The notes under the pieces are model-generated. The model saw only the letters and a list, made by a program, of their open reading frames with translations, ran no database searches and was not told the DNA's origin. A stretch of 64,000 bases of DNA from Aestuariivirga litoralis (GTDB taxonomy: Bacteria > Pseudomonadota > Alphaproteobacteria > Rhizobiales > Aestuariivirgaceae). The position numbers and the translations under genes are program-made. This document shows positions 54,992 to 64,000 of this stretch, piece after piece; position 1 is the first letter of the stretch, and every line of letters begins with the position of its first letter. The stretch is from the NCBI RefSeq assembly GCF_003234965.1, contig NZ_QKVK01000003.1, positions 124,001-188,000 of the forward strand, given 5' to 3'.

Positions 54992-56263
54992 ATGCATCAT
55001 TTCGCCTATCGCGACGGCGTGCTCCATGCCGAGGACGTGAGCCTCAAGGCGCTGGCCGAGGAAATCGGCACGCCCTTCTACTGCTATTCCAGCGCCACGC
55101 TGGAGCGCCACTACAAGGTCATGCACGAGGCCTTCGCCGGCACCGACCACATGATCTGCTATGCGATGAAGGCGAATTCCAACCAGGCGGTGATCCGCAC
55201 CATGGCAGAGCTGGGTGCGGGCATGGACGTCGTCTCGGAAGGCGAACTGCGCCGGGCGCTGGCCGCTGGCGTGCCGGCCCGCAAGATCGTGTTTTCCGGC
55301 GTGGGCAAGACGGCGCGGGAGATGGCATTCGCGCTGCGCGAGGGCATCGCCTGCTTCAATGTCGAGTCGGAGCCCGAGCTCGAGCTGCTCTCCGAAGTCG
55401 CCAAGCGCGTCGCCCAGCGCGCCGCCGTCTCGATCCGCGTCAACCCGGACGTCGATGCGAGGACGCACCACAAGATTTCCACCGGCAAGGCCGAGGACAA
55501 GTTCGGAATTTCCTACAAGCGCGCGCGCGAGGTCTATGCCCGCGCCGCGGCCTTGCCGGCGATCGACGTTGCGGGCATCGACATGCATATCGGCAGCCAG
55601 ATCACCGAGCTCGAGCCCTTCGCCAAGGCCTTCAGGCTGATGGGAGAGCTCACCGAGGAGCTGCGTGCCGACGGCCACAACATCCGCCACCTCGATCTGG
55701 GCGGCGGCTTGGGCGTGCCCTATCGCGGCGATAACGACATTCCTCCGCATCCGGACGAATATGCCGCGATGGTGAAGAAGGTGCTGGGCCACCTGAACCT
55801 CAAGTTCGTGCTGGAGCCCGGGCGCATGATCGTCGGCAATGCCGGTGTCCTCGTCTCCCGCGTCATCTATGTGAAGGACGGCACGAGCAAGCACTTCGTC
55901 ATCCAGGATGCGGCGATGAACGACCTGATCCGCCCCACCCTTTATGACGCCTATCACGAGATCATCCCGGTGGCCGAGCCCGCCACGACCGAGACCATGA
56001 TGACCGACGTCGTCGGCCCCGTCTGCGAGTCGGGCGACTACCTCGCCAAGGGCCGCAGGCTGCCGAAGGTTGAGCCAGGCGACCTTCTTGCCACCCTGAC
56101 CGCCGGGGCCTATGGCGCGGTGCAGGCCGGCACCTACAACACCAGGCCACTGGTGCCGGAAGTGCTGGTCAAGGACGGCAAATGGGCCCTGGTCCGGCCC
56201 CGCCAGAGCTACGAGGACCTGATCGGCCTCGACCGGCTGGCCTCCTGGCAGGACCGGAAGTGA
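54992..56263 (+). CDS. lysA: Diaminopimelate decarboxylase
   Basis: PLP enzyme that makes lysine from meso-diaminopimelate. The 423-residue fold-type III protein has the PLP lysine in ICYAMKANSNQAVI, HIGSQITEL, the phosphate loop DLGGGLGVPY, EPGRMIVGNAG, and the active-site cysteine in VGPVCESGDYLA. The start MHHFAYRDG follows lptM by one base, so the genes are translationally close. Confidence 0.96.
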   Translation: MHHFAYRDGVLHAEDVSLKALAEEIGTPFYCYSSATLERHYKVMHEAFAGTDHMICYAMKANSNQAVIRTMAELGAGMDVVSEGELRRALAAGVPARKIVFSGVGKTAREMAFALREGIACFNVESEPELELLSEVAKRVAQRAAVSIRVNPDVDARTHHKISTGKAEDKFGISYKRAREVYARAAALPAIDVAGIDMHIGSQITELEPFAKAFRLMGELTEELRADGHNIRHLDLGGGLGVPYRGDNDIPPHPDEYAAMVKKVLGHLNLKFVLEPGRMIVGNAGVLVSRVIYVKDGTSKHFVIQDAAMNDLIRPTLYDAYHEIIPVAEPATTETMMTDVVGPVCESGDYLAKGRRLPKVEPGDLLATLTAGAYGAVQAGTYNTRPLVPEVLVKDGKWALVRPRQSYEDLIGLDRLASWQDRK

Positions 56264-56344
56264 CAGGCACCCGGCGCCTGTCACGATTGTGATCGGGTGA
56301 CGGGCGCATTTTGGCCCCCATCTGTGGTATAGCTTGGCCGCATC

Positions 56345-58885
56345 ATGGCCAATGAAACCGACACCGGCTCCCGTCTCCGCCGCAAGATCTCGCAGGCCCG
56401 CCTCGCGCTCGGCGTCGAGCGGCTGTGGTCGGTGCTGCTCTGGCCGGCGCTGATCCTCGGCACTGCCGCTGTGGCGGTGCTGAGCGGCGCCTTGCCCTTT
56501 CTGCCCCCCTGGCTGCGCGCCCTGCTGCTGGCGGCGGGTGCCGCGGCCCTGCTCTGGTCGCTCGTGCCACTGGGCCGCCAGCTCCGTGCCGGCTGGGCCA
56601 GCCGGCAGGAAGCCATGCGCCGGGTGGAGGAGCGGTCGGGCCTCGCCCACCGCCCGGTCTCGGCGCAGGACGACAAGCTGCCGGACGGCGTGAACGACAG
56701 CACCCAGAAGCTGCTGTGGGAGGAACACCGCCTGCGGCAGCTGCGCCGCCTCGACAACCTGAAGGCGGGACTTCCCGTGTCCACCTGGCGCGACAGCGAC
56801 CCCCATGCCCTGCGCCTGCTGGTCATATTGGGCCTTGCCGTGGCGCTGCTGCTGGGGCCCGGCAGCATCCGCGAGCGTCTGGCGGCCAGCCTTGCCACGG
56901 GCACCGCAGCCGCATCCCCCCAGCTGGCCCTGGATGCCTGGCTGAAGCCCCCCGCCTATACCGGCAAGACGCCCCTGCTGCTGACCAGCCCCGCCATTGC
57001 CGAGCGGCTGAAGCAGGAGCCCGAGATCCACGTGCCGGAGAATTCCGTGCTGTCGCTGCGCATCAGCGGGGCCGAGGCACCGAAGCTGACCTTCCGCGCG
57101 CCCGTGGAGGGCACGGCCACGGCCCCCGAGGTCGAGGGCTTCAAGCCGCAGGTCAAGACGGAGAATGGCCTGTTCCAGGCCGATGTGAAGCTTACCCGGC
57201 CGGCGGTGGTCGAGGTCACGGACGGCACCCGCCTGCTGGGCAGCTGGCGGCTGTCGCTCATCCCCGATGCAGCCCCCGGGGTCGAGATCATCGACACGCC
57301 GAAGGGCGATTCCTCCGGCCGGCTGATCGCCAAGTGGAAGGTGACGGACGACTATGGCGTGACCGGCGTGACATCCGACATCTATCTGGCGGATGAGCAG
57401 GACGACGGCGTCGGCTTCACCGATACCGGGATCTTCGAGTTCGACCCGCCCAAGCTGGCGATCCAGCTGCGCCGCGCTGCGCCGCAGGACGAGACGGGCG
57501 AGTCCCGAGCCGACGTGGCCCAGCACCCCTGGGCCGGCTTCATGGTCGAGATGACCCTGACCGCGCGCGATGCCGCGGGCAACACCACCGAGAGTGCCAA
57601 GCGCACCTTCCGCCTGCCCGAGCGCGCCTTCACCAGGCCGCTGGCCCGCGCCCTCATCGAGCAGCGCCGCCGCCTGATCCTCAATCCCGAGGAAGCGGGC
57701 GGCGTGGCCGAAATGCTGGATGCGATCGTCACCTATCCGAAGGGCCTGATCGAGCGCTCCGGCACGCAGATCGCCATCGCCGCGGCGCTGTCGCGCCTGC
57801 GCTCCGCCGGCTCGCAGGCCGATGTCGACACGGTGATCAGCGAGCTCTGGCAGATCGCCGTCAACATCGAGGACGGGGTTTCGGCCGATGCCAAGGCTGA
57901 CCTCGAGGCCGCGCGCAAGGCGCTGGAGAAGGCGCTGCGCGAGGGCGCCCCGCCGGAGCGCATTGCCGAACTCACCAAGAAGTTGCGGCAGGCCCTCGAC
58001 CGCTACATGGAATCGATGATGAAGGAGGCGCAGAAGCGCCTCGCCGAAGGCAACCAGAAGCAGGATGGCCAGCAGCAGCCAGGCAAGGTGGTGACGCCGC
58101 AGGACCTGCAGAAGATGCTGGACATGATCGACAAGCTGTCGAAGAGCGGCAACAACGAGGCGGCCGAGAAACTGCTTTCGCAGCTCGAGGACATTCTCCG
58201 CAACCTGAAGCCCGGCATGCCGCAGCAGGGCCAGGGCCAGGGCCAGGACAGCCCGCTCGGGCAGATGCTCGACAAGCTCTCCGACCTGATGCGCAAGCAG
58301 CAGAAGCTGATGGATGAGACCCAGCGCATGCCGCAGCCGGGCATGGGCGAGGAAGGCCAGCAGGACGGACAGCAGCCCGGCAGCGATGGCCAGCAGGGCA
58401 TGGGCAGCCTGGGCGACCGCCAGCAGGGCTTGGGCCAGATGCTGGACGAGCTGATGAAGCAGTTCGGCCAGAATGGCATGCAGGCGCCGCAGCCCTTCGG
58501 CCAGGCGGGCAAGAACATGGATCGCGCTGAAGGCTCGCTGCGCGATGGCGACCGCGAGGAGGCGCTGCGCGAGCAGGGCGAGGCCATGTCGCGCCTGCGC
58601 GAAGGCGCCCGCGGCATGGCGGAGCAGCTGATGCAGCAGTCCCGCGGCCAGCAGGATTCGCAGGGGCGTGACGGCCAGGCGCGCGGTGACGACCGTGACC
58701 CGCTGGGCCGGCCGCTGCCCAGCCGCGGCGAGGAATACGGCCCCGAAAAGGGCATGCTGCCCTCCGAGCAGGCCATGGAGCGGGCCCGCCAGATCCTCGA
58801 CATGCTGAGGGCGCGGGCCGGTGACCTGGGGCTTCCCAAATACGAGCGCGATTACATCGACCGCCTGCTGCGGGGCCTCTACTGA
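56345..58885 (+). CDS. TIGR02302/DUF4175 family membrane protein
   Basis: Alphaproteobacterial protein of unknown function, 846 residues. Two or three membrane helices at the N-terminus (about 28-75) and one near 155-175 are followed by a large, probably periplasmic part. Residues about 560-700 are rich in Gln, Gly and Met with repeated GQ and QQG units, and the C-terminus again is ordered (REYGPEKG... to YIDRLLRGLY region). The gene lies after lysA, a conserved position in Hyphomicrobiales. Its 3' end overlaps the converging hypothetical gene by seven bases. Confidence 0.9.
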   Translation: MANETDTGSRLRRKISQARLALGVERLWSVLLWPALILGTAAVAVLSGALPFLPPWLRALLLAAGAAALLWSLVPLGRQLRAGWASRQEAMRRVEERSGLAHRPVSAQDDKLPDGVNDSTQKLLWEEHRLRQLRRLDNLKAGLPVSTWRDSDPHALRLLVILGLAVALLLGPGSIRERLAASLATGTAAASPQLALDAWLKPPAYTGKTPLLLTSPAIAERLKQEPEIHVPENSVLSLRISGAEAPKLTFRAPVEGTATAPEVEGFKPQVKTENGLFQADVKLTRPAVVEVTDGTRLLGSWRLSLIPDAAPGVEIIDTPKGDSSGRLIAKWKVTDDYGVTGVTSDIYLADEQDDGVGFTDTGIFEFDPPKLAIQLRRAAPQDETGESRADVAQHPWAGFMVEMTLTARDAAGNTTESAKRTFRLPERAFTRPLARALIEQRRRLILNPEEAGGVAEMLDAIVTYPKGLIERSGTQIAIAAALSRLRSAGSQADVDTVISELWQIAVNIEDGVSADAKADLEAARKALEKALREGAPPERIAELTKKLRQALDRYMESMMKEAQKRLAEGNQKQDGQQQPGKVVTPQDLQKMLDMIDKLSKSGNNEAAEKLLSQLEDILRNLKPGMPQQGQGQGQDSPLGQMLDKLSDLMRKQQKLMDETQRMPQPGMGEEGQQDGQQPGSDGQQGMGSLGDRQQGLGQMLDELMKQFGQNGMQAPQPFGQAGKNMDRAEGSLRDGDREEALREQGEAMSRLREGARGMAEQLMQQSRGQQDSQGRDGQARGDDRDPLGRPLPSRGEEYGPEKGMLPSEQAMERARQILDMLRARAGDLGLPKYERDYIDRLLRGLY

Positions 58886-59337
58886 CCCGGCGGCTGCGCC
58901 TGGCGCAGCCTGAGCTTGCCGGCCGCCAGCCACCAGCGCCCGTTCTGCCGGCGAAGAGACGTCACGACATAGCCTCCCGGCAACGTGCTGCCGGTGGTGA
59001 CCGGCAGCAGCGTCCGGCCGCTGTCGCTGCTGACCGCCACGAAGGCGACGCCGTCGATGACGGTCAGCAACTCGTAATGCCGCAGCCCTGCCGCGCGCTC
59101 CTCGGGCGTTCCGCCGCGGGTGACACCGGGAAGCGATTGCGTCGTCAGCGGATCAACCGGCGGCGGCGCGTCGGTGATCACCTTGCGCCGCGGTGCTGGA
59201 AAGTTGAGGCCGAGGTTGGCAGGCGGATTTTCCATGCCGTCGAGCACCGTCACCTTGTAGGCAGCGAAGGCGATCACGCCTGCCGCGAGCGCGAGTGACA
59301 GCACATAGGTGATGATGTCGGTGAACTTGTCGGCCAT
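58879..59337 (-). CDS. Hypothetical membrane-anchored protein, 152 residues
   Basis: I do not recognise this family. It has one N-terminal membrane segment (about residues 8-27, LSLALAAGVIAFAAYKV), then a Pro-rich stretch (PAPRRKVITDAPPPVDP) and a probably periplasmic domain that ends with a beta-rich region GGYVVTSLRRQNGRWWLAAG. No catalytic motif is visible. It lies 63 bases downstream of holA on the same strand and may belong to the leuS-lptE-holA unit. Confidence 0.7.
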   Translation of the reverse strand: MADKFTDIITYVLSLALAAGVIAFAAYKVTVLDGMENPPANLGLNFPAPRRKVITDAPPPVDPLTTQSLPGVTRGGTPEERAAGLRHYELLTVIDGVAFVAVSSDSGRTLLPVTTGSTLPGGYVVTSLRRQNGRWWLAAGKLRLRQAQPPGQ

Positions 59338-59400
59338 GCGCGGCGGGGCTCCTGCGCCAGACCCTGCCAGCGCGAACTTGTGCCAGCGTTGCGGAGGCTT

Positions 59401-60438
59401 TCAGCGGTCGAGGCGCAGCGACAGGCCCTTGCGGGCGAGCGACAGCAGGCAGCGCCCGGCAATCGCCTGCGCCAGCTCGGCATTCTGCCGCGCGGCGAGC
59501 ACATTGGCCGACAGCGTGCTGCCTGCCGTGACGAGGTCGGTGAGGCCCCAAGCCCGCAGCTGCGCCATGACCAGCCGCTGGCGGCGGAAGAACACGGGCG
59601 GCCGCGCCTGCTTCACCACCTGGTCGGCCGTGGCGCCGCGGTCGATGGCGAGGCGGAACTCGGCGAGCTTCAACGCCTGCAGGTGGACGACGCCGAGCAG
59701 CCGTCCCGCATCCTGGCCGCCACGCACGAGATCATGGAACAGCCGGTCGGCCTCCTCGACCTCGCCGCCGAACACCGCGTCGGCGAGTTCGTCCGGGGTG
59801 GAGCCGGTGTCGTTGCCGCAAACCGCCTCGACATCCTCGAGGCTCACCCGTTCAGCACCGAGACAATAGAGGGCAAGCTTCTCGGCCTCGCGCCGGGCCA
59901 GGCCACGCGCCGTTCCAGCCAGCTCGATGAAGCGCGCCAGCGCATCCTGGCCGATCTTCAGTCCGTCCTGTGCCAGGATCTGCTCGGCCATGCCGGCGAT
60001 CTCGCCGGCTTCCGCCTCGTAGAGCGGCAGGATGAGGGCATGCGGGCTCTTCTCGAACTGGGCGCGGAGCTGCGAATTCTTGGCCAGCGTGGCGGCCTCC
60101 GCCACCACCAGATTGCCCTGCACCTTGCCTTCGAGCAGCGGCAGCGCCGCCTTGAGGAATCCGTCACCCACCCCCTTTACCCAGATCGCCCTGGACCCGC
60201 CGAACATGGAAATGGACTGCACCTCGTCGAGAAGCCGCGCCGGATCGCCGGCGACGTCCTGCTCGGTGAGGGCCGCTACGGTGAAAGGATCGTCCAGCGA
60301 GCCCGCCACCTTCCTGACGGCCCGCTGCGCCAGCTCGCGCACCGCGTCGCCCTCCTCGCCATAGATCAGGATGGCGGCAATGGCGGGGTCGGGCTTGCGG
60401 AGAAAGGCATCGAGCCCGGCGGGCTTGATGGCCGTCAT
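59401..60438 (-). CDS. holA: DNA polymerase III subunit delta
   Basis: Clamp-loader subunit that opens the sliding clamp, 345 residues. The pattern ILIYGEEGDAVRELAQRAV at the start, WVKGVGDGF, and the C-terminal helical domain are those of HolA. It is the third gene of leuS-lptE-holA, with a four-base overlap with lptE, an order common across proteobacteria. Confidence 0.92.
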   Translation of the reverse strand: MTAIKPAGLDAFLRKPDPAIAAILIYGEEGDAVRELAQRAVRKVAGSLDDPFTVAALTEQDVAGDPARLLDEVQSISMFGGSRAIWVKGVGDGFLKAALPLLEGKVQGNLVVAEAATLAKNSQLRAQFEKSPHALILPLYEAEAGEIAGMAEQILAQDGLKIGQDALARFIELAGTARGLARREAEKLALYCLGAERVSLEDVEAVCGNDTGSTPDELADAVFGGEVEEADRLFHDLVRGGQDAGRLLGVVHLQALKLAEFRLAIDRGATADQVVKQARPPVFFRRQRLVMAQLRAWGLTDLVTAGSTLSANVLAARQNAELAQAIAGRCLLSLARKGLSLRLDR

Positions 60439-60941
60439 GAGCTCTGCTGTTGCTTTGCGAAGTAGGCGCCAAGCCGTGTGCGGATGTCGGCGCCCACCTG
60501 GCGGGCGGCGCGCTCGGTGGCGTCCTTCTGGGCCTGCAGGTCGGCGAAGGGCTGGCGGATCACGTCATAGGGCACCCGCGCGAAGGTCCGGCCCTTGGTC
60601 AGGACCTTGCCGGACGCACGGTCGACCAGCACGAAATCGGTGGTGATCAGGATGGCCTGCCGCGTCACGGCGGGCTGCTTCTTGAGGATCACCCCGTTGT
60701 CGGCCACCACCGTGGTGAGGTTGAGCAGGTATTTCTCCTCCCCCTTGCCGGACTGCATGGAGGAGATCAGTTCGTTGCGGATGAGCTGGCCCGGCCGGTC
60801 GGTGGCTTCGGGAATCGAAATGGCCGCAAGGCTGCCGGCCACCCCCGGATTGGTGGCGGAGGACCCATACATGGGCCGATAGCCGCAGCCGGCCAGCAGC
60901 AGCGCGGCGACCGTGAGGAGGATGGCGGAAAGCCTTGGCAT
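60435..60941 (-). CDS. lptE: LPS-assembly lipoprotein LptE
   Basis: Outer-membrane lipoprotein that plugs and folds LptD, 168 residues. A signal with lipobox LLAGCG (Cys19) leads to GYRPMYG, the usual LptE opening. It overlaps leuS by one base and holA by four, so all three are co-translated. Together with LptM at 54883 this window holds two LptD partners; lptD itself is not here. Confidence 0.92.
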   Translation of the reverse strand: MPRLSAILLTVAALLLAGCGYRPMYGSSATNPGVAGSLAAISIPEATDRPGQLIRNELISSMQSGKGEEKYLLNLTTVVADNGVILKKQPAVTRQAILITTDFVLVDRASGKVLTKGRTFARVPYDVIRQPFADLQAQKDATERAARQVGADIRTRLGAYFAKQQQSS

Positions 60942-63514
60942 CAGCCGACAATATTGGCGATACGGCCGGGCACCACAATCACTTTCTTCACCGGCCTGCC
61001 CTCCAGCGCACGGGCCACCGAGCCGAGCTGCAGCACCAGTGCCTCCACCGCCTTGGGGTCCATGTCCTTGGCCACCGTGATCTCGTCCCGGCGCTTGCCG
61101 TTGACCTGCACGGCGATCGTCACCTGGTCATCGGCGACGAGGGCCGGGTCGGCCTTCGGCCAGGCGGTATCGACCACGAAGCCCGGCCTCTTCATCGCCT
61201 GCCAGCACTCCTCCGCGAGGTGCGGCATCATGGGGGCGGACATCAGCACCAGGAACTCGGCGGCTTCCTTCACCGACGCCGCATCGGCCTTTCCTGCGGA
61301 GAGCGCGGCACCCAGCGCGTTGGCCAGCTCATAGATGCGGGCGATGGCGCGGTTGAAGCGCAGCGAGGAGAGATCATCCGTCACCGCGGCGAGCGCCTTG
61401 TGGGCGGCACGGCGCAGTTCCAGCGCGGCTGCAGGATCGCTGCCGCCGGCATAGTCGGCCGAATCATTGACCAGGCGCCAGATGCGCTGCGTGAAGCGCC
61501 AGGCACCCTCGGCACCGGCTTCCGTCCATTCGATGTCGCGCTCGGGCGGCGTGTCGGAGAGCATGAACCAGCGTGCGGTATCGGCGCCGAAGCGGGCGAT
61601 GATGTCGTCCGGGTCGACGACGTTCTTCTTCGACTTCGACATCTTCTCGACGCCGCCCACCTCGAGCGGTTCCCCGGTCTGGGCATGCACCCACTTGCCG
61701 TCCTTGGTCACCGCATCCGACGGCAGCACCCACTCGCCATTCAGTGTACGGAAGGTTTCGTGGATCACCATCCCTTGCGTGAACAGGCTCTCGAAGGGCT
61801 CCTTGATGGCGAGGTGGTCCGTCGCCGTCATGGCGCGCGCATAGAAACGCGAATAGAGCAGATGCAGGATCGCGTGCTCGACGCCGCCGATATACTGATC
61901 CACACCCATCCAGTACTTGGCCGCGCCCATGTCGACGGGCTCCGCCGCATGGGGCGAGCAGAAGCGCGCGTAGTACCACGACGAGTCGATGAAGGTGTCG
62001 AAGGTGTCGGTCTCGCGCCTGGCGGGCTTGCCGCAACTGGGGCAGTCCACATGCTTCCAGGTCGGGTGATGCTCCAGCGGATTGCCCGGCTTGTCGAAGG
62101 TGACATCCTCCGGCAGCGTGACGGGCAGCTGGTCCTTCGGCACCGGCACGATGCCGCAGGCGGCGCAGTGGATGACCGGGATCGGGCAGCCCCAGTAGCG
62201 CTGGCGCGAAACGCCCCAGTCGCGCAGGCGGAAATTCACCTTGCGCTCGCCGATGCCCATCTTCTCCATGCGCGTGGCGATCTCTTCCTTCGCCTCCGGC
62301 ACGCTCATGCCGTCGAGGAAGTCGGAGTTGATGAGAACGGTATTGTCACCCTCCTTCTCGACGAAGGCCTCGCTGCCGACCTCGAAGGTCGCGGGATCGG
62401 TGCCCTTGGGCGCCACCACCGGGATCACCGGCAGCCCGTATTTGCGGGCGAAGTCGAGGTCGCGCTGGTCATGCGCGGGGCAGCCGAAGATCGCGCCCTC
62501 GCCATAGCCCATCAGCACGAAGTTCGCCGCATAGACCGGAAGCCTCACGCCGGGGCGGAAGGGATGACGCGCATAGAGGCCCAGCGCATGGCCTTTCTTC
62601 TCGGCGCGCTCGATCGTCTCCTCGGAGGTGCCCAGTGCGGCCACTTCGCGGCGGAAGGCGGCAAGACCTGCATCGCTCTCGGAGAGGCGCTTGGCCAGCT
62701 CATGGTCGGCGGAGATGGCGCAGAAGCTGGCGCCGAAGATCGTGTCGTGGCGCGTCGTATACACCGTCAGACGCTCGTCCAGCGCCTTGCCGTTCTCGTC
62801 TTCCAGCGCAAAGGAGAAACGCATGCCCTCCGAACGGCCGATCCAGTTCTTCTGCATCAGCCGTACTTTTTCGGGCCACTTGTCGAGGCCGTTGAGGGCG
62901 GAGAGCAGCTCGTCGGAATAGGCCGTGATCTTCAGGAACCATTGCGCCAGCTCGCGCTTCTCGACCAGCGCACCGGAGCGCCAGCCGCGGCCGTCGATCA
63001 CCTGCTCGTTGGCGAGCACCGTATGGTCGACCGGGTCCCAGTTCACCATCGAGACCTTGCGCTCGACCAGGCCCTTCTTCATGAAGTCGATGAACATCGC
63101 CTGTTCATGCATGTAGTAGCTGGGATCGCAGGTGGCGATCTCGCGGCTCCAGTCGAGTGCGAGCCCCATCGACTGCAGCTGGCGCTTCATGGTGGCGATG
63201 TTGTCGTAGGTCCAGGACTTCGGATGAATGCCGCGGTCGATGGCGGCATTCTCGGCCGGCATGCCGAAGGCGTCCCAGCCCATGGGGTGGAGCACGTTAT
63301 AGCCCAGCGCCCGGCGGAAGCGGGCGATCACGTCGCCCATGGTGTAGTTGCGCACATGGCCCATGTGGATGCGGCCCGAGGGATAGGGGAACATCTCGAG
63401 CACGTAGTACTTGGGGCGCGAGGCATCTTCCTTGGCCTCGAAGCTCTTGTTGTCGGTCCAGTGCTTCTGCCAGCGCGGCTCGGCGTCGCGCGGGTTGTAA
63501 CGTTCGGTGCTCAC
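60941..63514 (-). CDS. leuS: Leucyl-tRNA synthetase
   Basis: Class Ia synthetase of 857 residues charging tRNA-Leu. The HIGH motif is HMGH at 50-53 and KMSKS is at 624-628; the CP1 editing domain (about 225-415) and a zinc-type cysteine pattern (HCAACG and CPSCGKP, about 440-490) lie between. It is the first gene of the leuS-lptE-holA operon, divergent from a YggS-family gene 108 bases away. Confidence 0.97.
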   Translation of the reverse strand: MSTERYNPRDAEPRWQKHWTDNKSFEAKEDASRPKYYVLEMFPYPSGRIHMGHVRNYTMGDVIARFRRALGYNVLHPMGWDAFGMPAENAAIDRGIHPKSWTYDNIATMKRQLQSMGLALDWSREIATCDPSYYMHEQAMFIDFMKKGLVERKVSMVNWDPVDHTVLANEQVIDGRGWRSGALVEKRELAQWFLKITAYSDELLSALNGLDKWPEKVRLMQKNWIGRSEGMRFSFALEDENGKALDERLTVYTTRHDTIFGASFCAISADHELAKRLSESDAGLAAFRREVAALGTSEETIERAEKKGHALGLYARHPFRPGVRLPVYAANFVLMGYGEGAIFGCPAHDQRDLDFARKYGLPVIPVVAPKGTDPATFEVGSEAFVEKEGDNTVLINSDFLDGMSVPEAKEEIATRMEKMGIGERKVNFRLRDWGVSRQRYWGCPIPVIHCAACGIVPVPKDQLPVTLPEDVTFDKPGNPLEHHPTWKHVDCPSCGKPARRETDTFDTFIDSSWYYARFCSPHAAEPVDMGAAKYWMGVDQYIGGVEHAILHLLYSRFYARAMTATDHLAIKEPFESLFTQGMVIHETFRTLNGEWVLPSDAVTKDGKWVHAQTGEPLEVGGVEKMSKSKKNVVDPDDIIARFGADTARWFMLSDTPPERDIEWTEAGAEGAWRFTQRIWRLVNDSADYAGGSDPAAALELRRAAHKALAAVTDDLSSLRFNRAIARIYELANALGAALSAGKADAASVKEAAEFLVLMSAPMMPHLAEECWQAMKRPGFVVDTAWPKADPALVADDQVTIAVQVNGKRRDEITVAKDMDPKAVEALVLQLGSVARALEGRPVKKVIVVPGRIANIVG

Positions 63515-63622
63515 GGGCAGTCATCCTGTCGAAACGGGGAGGGCTTTGCGGCAAGCTGGTACCAGTCCTTGAAAAGCCCTGCAAGCTTGGCCTAAAGCAG
63601 CGTCCTGACAGGAGTTTCCGGC

Positions 63623-64000
63623 ATGGTCCACGAGGGTCTGAAAAAGGTGCTGAACGGGGTGGTGGCAGCCGCCCAGGCGGCGGGCCGGGCTCCCGAAGGC
63701 GTCACCCTGATCGCGGTCTCCAAGACCTTCGACGGGCCCGAGATCGTGCCGGTGATCGAGGCCGGCCAGCGGGTTTTCGGCGAAAACCGGGTGCAGGAGG
63801 CGAAGGCCAAGTGGCCGGCGCTGAAAATGGCCTGGCCGGACGTGGAGCTGCACCTGATCGGCCCCCTCCAGTCCAACAAGGCGGCAGAGGCCGTGCAGCT
63901 TTTCGACGCCATCCATACCGTGGACCGACCCAAGATCGCCGCCGAGATCGCCAAGGAGATGCGGCGTCAGGCAAAGCCGTGCAAGCTCTTCGTCCAGGTC
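63623..64000 (+). CDS. YggS-family PLP homeostasis protein (5' part, runs off the window)
   Basis: The first 126 codons are present. The protein binds PLP and controls vitamin B6 balance (YggS/PLPBP family). The PLP lysine is in LIAVSKTFDG, followed by VFGENRVQEAKAKW and LHLIGPLQSNKAAEAV, all family signatures. The ATG at 63623 has AGGAG upstream. It diverges from leuS. The 3' end lies beyond position 64000. Confidence 0.93.
   Translation, partial: MVHEGLKKVLNGVVAAAQAAGRAPEGVTLIAVSKTFDGPEIVPVIEAGQRVFGENRVQEAKAKWPALKMAWPDVELHLIGPLQSNKAAEAVQLFDAIHTVDRPKIAAEIAKEMRRQAKPCKLFVQV

Noticed and set aside
54938-58933. 1331-codon open frame on the minus strand
   Set aside because: It is antisense to lysA and the DUF4175 gene; composition is His/Gln/Arg/Leu-rich as expected of the opposite strand of GC-rich genes, and it has no family motif.
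60935-63595. 886-codon open frame on the plus strand
   Set aside because: Exact antisense of leuS, which is certain from its HMGH and KMSKS motifs.

Overview
The window is high-G+C, densely packed chromosomal DNA of an alphaproteobacterium, most likely order Hyphomicrobiales (Rhizobiales). Marks of that group are the fabD-fabG-acpP-fabF-mltG cluster, the etfB-etfA-hbd and tlpA/argH-lptM-lysA-DUF4175 runs, leuS-lptE-holA, a DUF2794 gene, a ybhL-like leader in front of a Bax-inhibitor-1 gene, and genes of the ethylmalonyl-CoA pathway. I cannot name a genus. I saw no rRNA, tRNA, CRISPR array, insertion sequence, phage or plasmid gene.

Layout. 1-5.6 kb: fatty acid synthesis genes and mltG on the minus strand, interrupted by a plus-strand DUF4893 gene. 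5.6-11.2 kb: a threonine-dehydratase-like gene, then a four-gene operon (acetylpolyamine amidohydrolase, GNAT, hydroxyisobutyrate-dehydrogenase-like, SDR) divergent from a class III aminotransferase; this looks like an amine or amino-acid catabolic cluster. 11.3-19.6 kb: 2-aminoethylphosphonate catabolism, phnW-phnA-phnY plus an atypical Na/Pi-cotransporter-like protein and a GpdQ-like phosphodiesterase in one operon, divergent from a LysR regulator and a nitrilase-superfamily hydrolase. 19.6-24.1 kb: LemA, a DUF2207 protein and Uup. 24.1-28.3 kb: thiBPQ under a TPP riboswitch, divergent from thiamine diphosphokinase. 28.3-31.3 kb: an RNA uracil methyltransferase, a probable leader peptide with hairpins, a small protein and an amine oxidase. 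31.3-35.9 kb: an overlapping five-gene operon (FAD oxidoreductase, PdxY, DUF429, an unusual FolD, PLP dehydratase). 36-38 kb: a CitE-type lyase or thioesterase and mesaconyl-CoA hydratase. 38-44.3 kb: EpmA/EF-P, HtpG, DUF2794, BI-1, pterin dehydratase, 2',3'-cyclic phosphodiesterase. 44.4-48.3 kb: TesA-like esterase divergent from a YbbA/YbbP-type ABC system. 48.3-52.5 kb: cobalamin adenosyltransferase, rhomboid protease, EtfBA, 3-hydroxybutyryl-CoA dehydrogenase. 52.8-64 kb: tlpA, argH, lptM, lysA, DUF4175, holA, lptE, leuS and the start of a YggS-family gene.

Most of the window is housekeeping. The parts most worth following are the phosphonate operon with its two accessory genes, the flavin/folate/PLP operon whose FolD has Gln where the cyclohydrolase catalytic Lys should be, the amidohydrolase/aminotransferase cluster, the short leader ORF with hairpins near 29.65 kb, and the G17 tract beside an orphan terminator upstream of htpG. 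Three families of intergenic palindromes recur; two copies sit inside operons.
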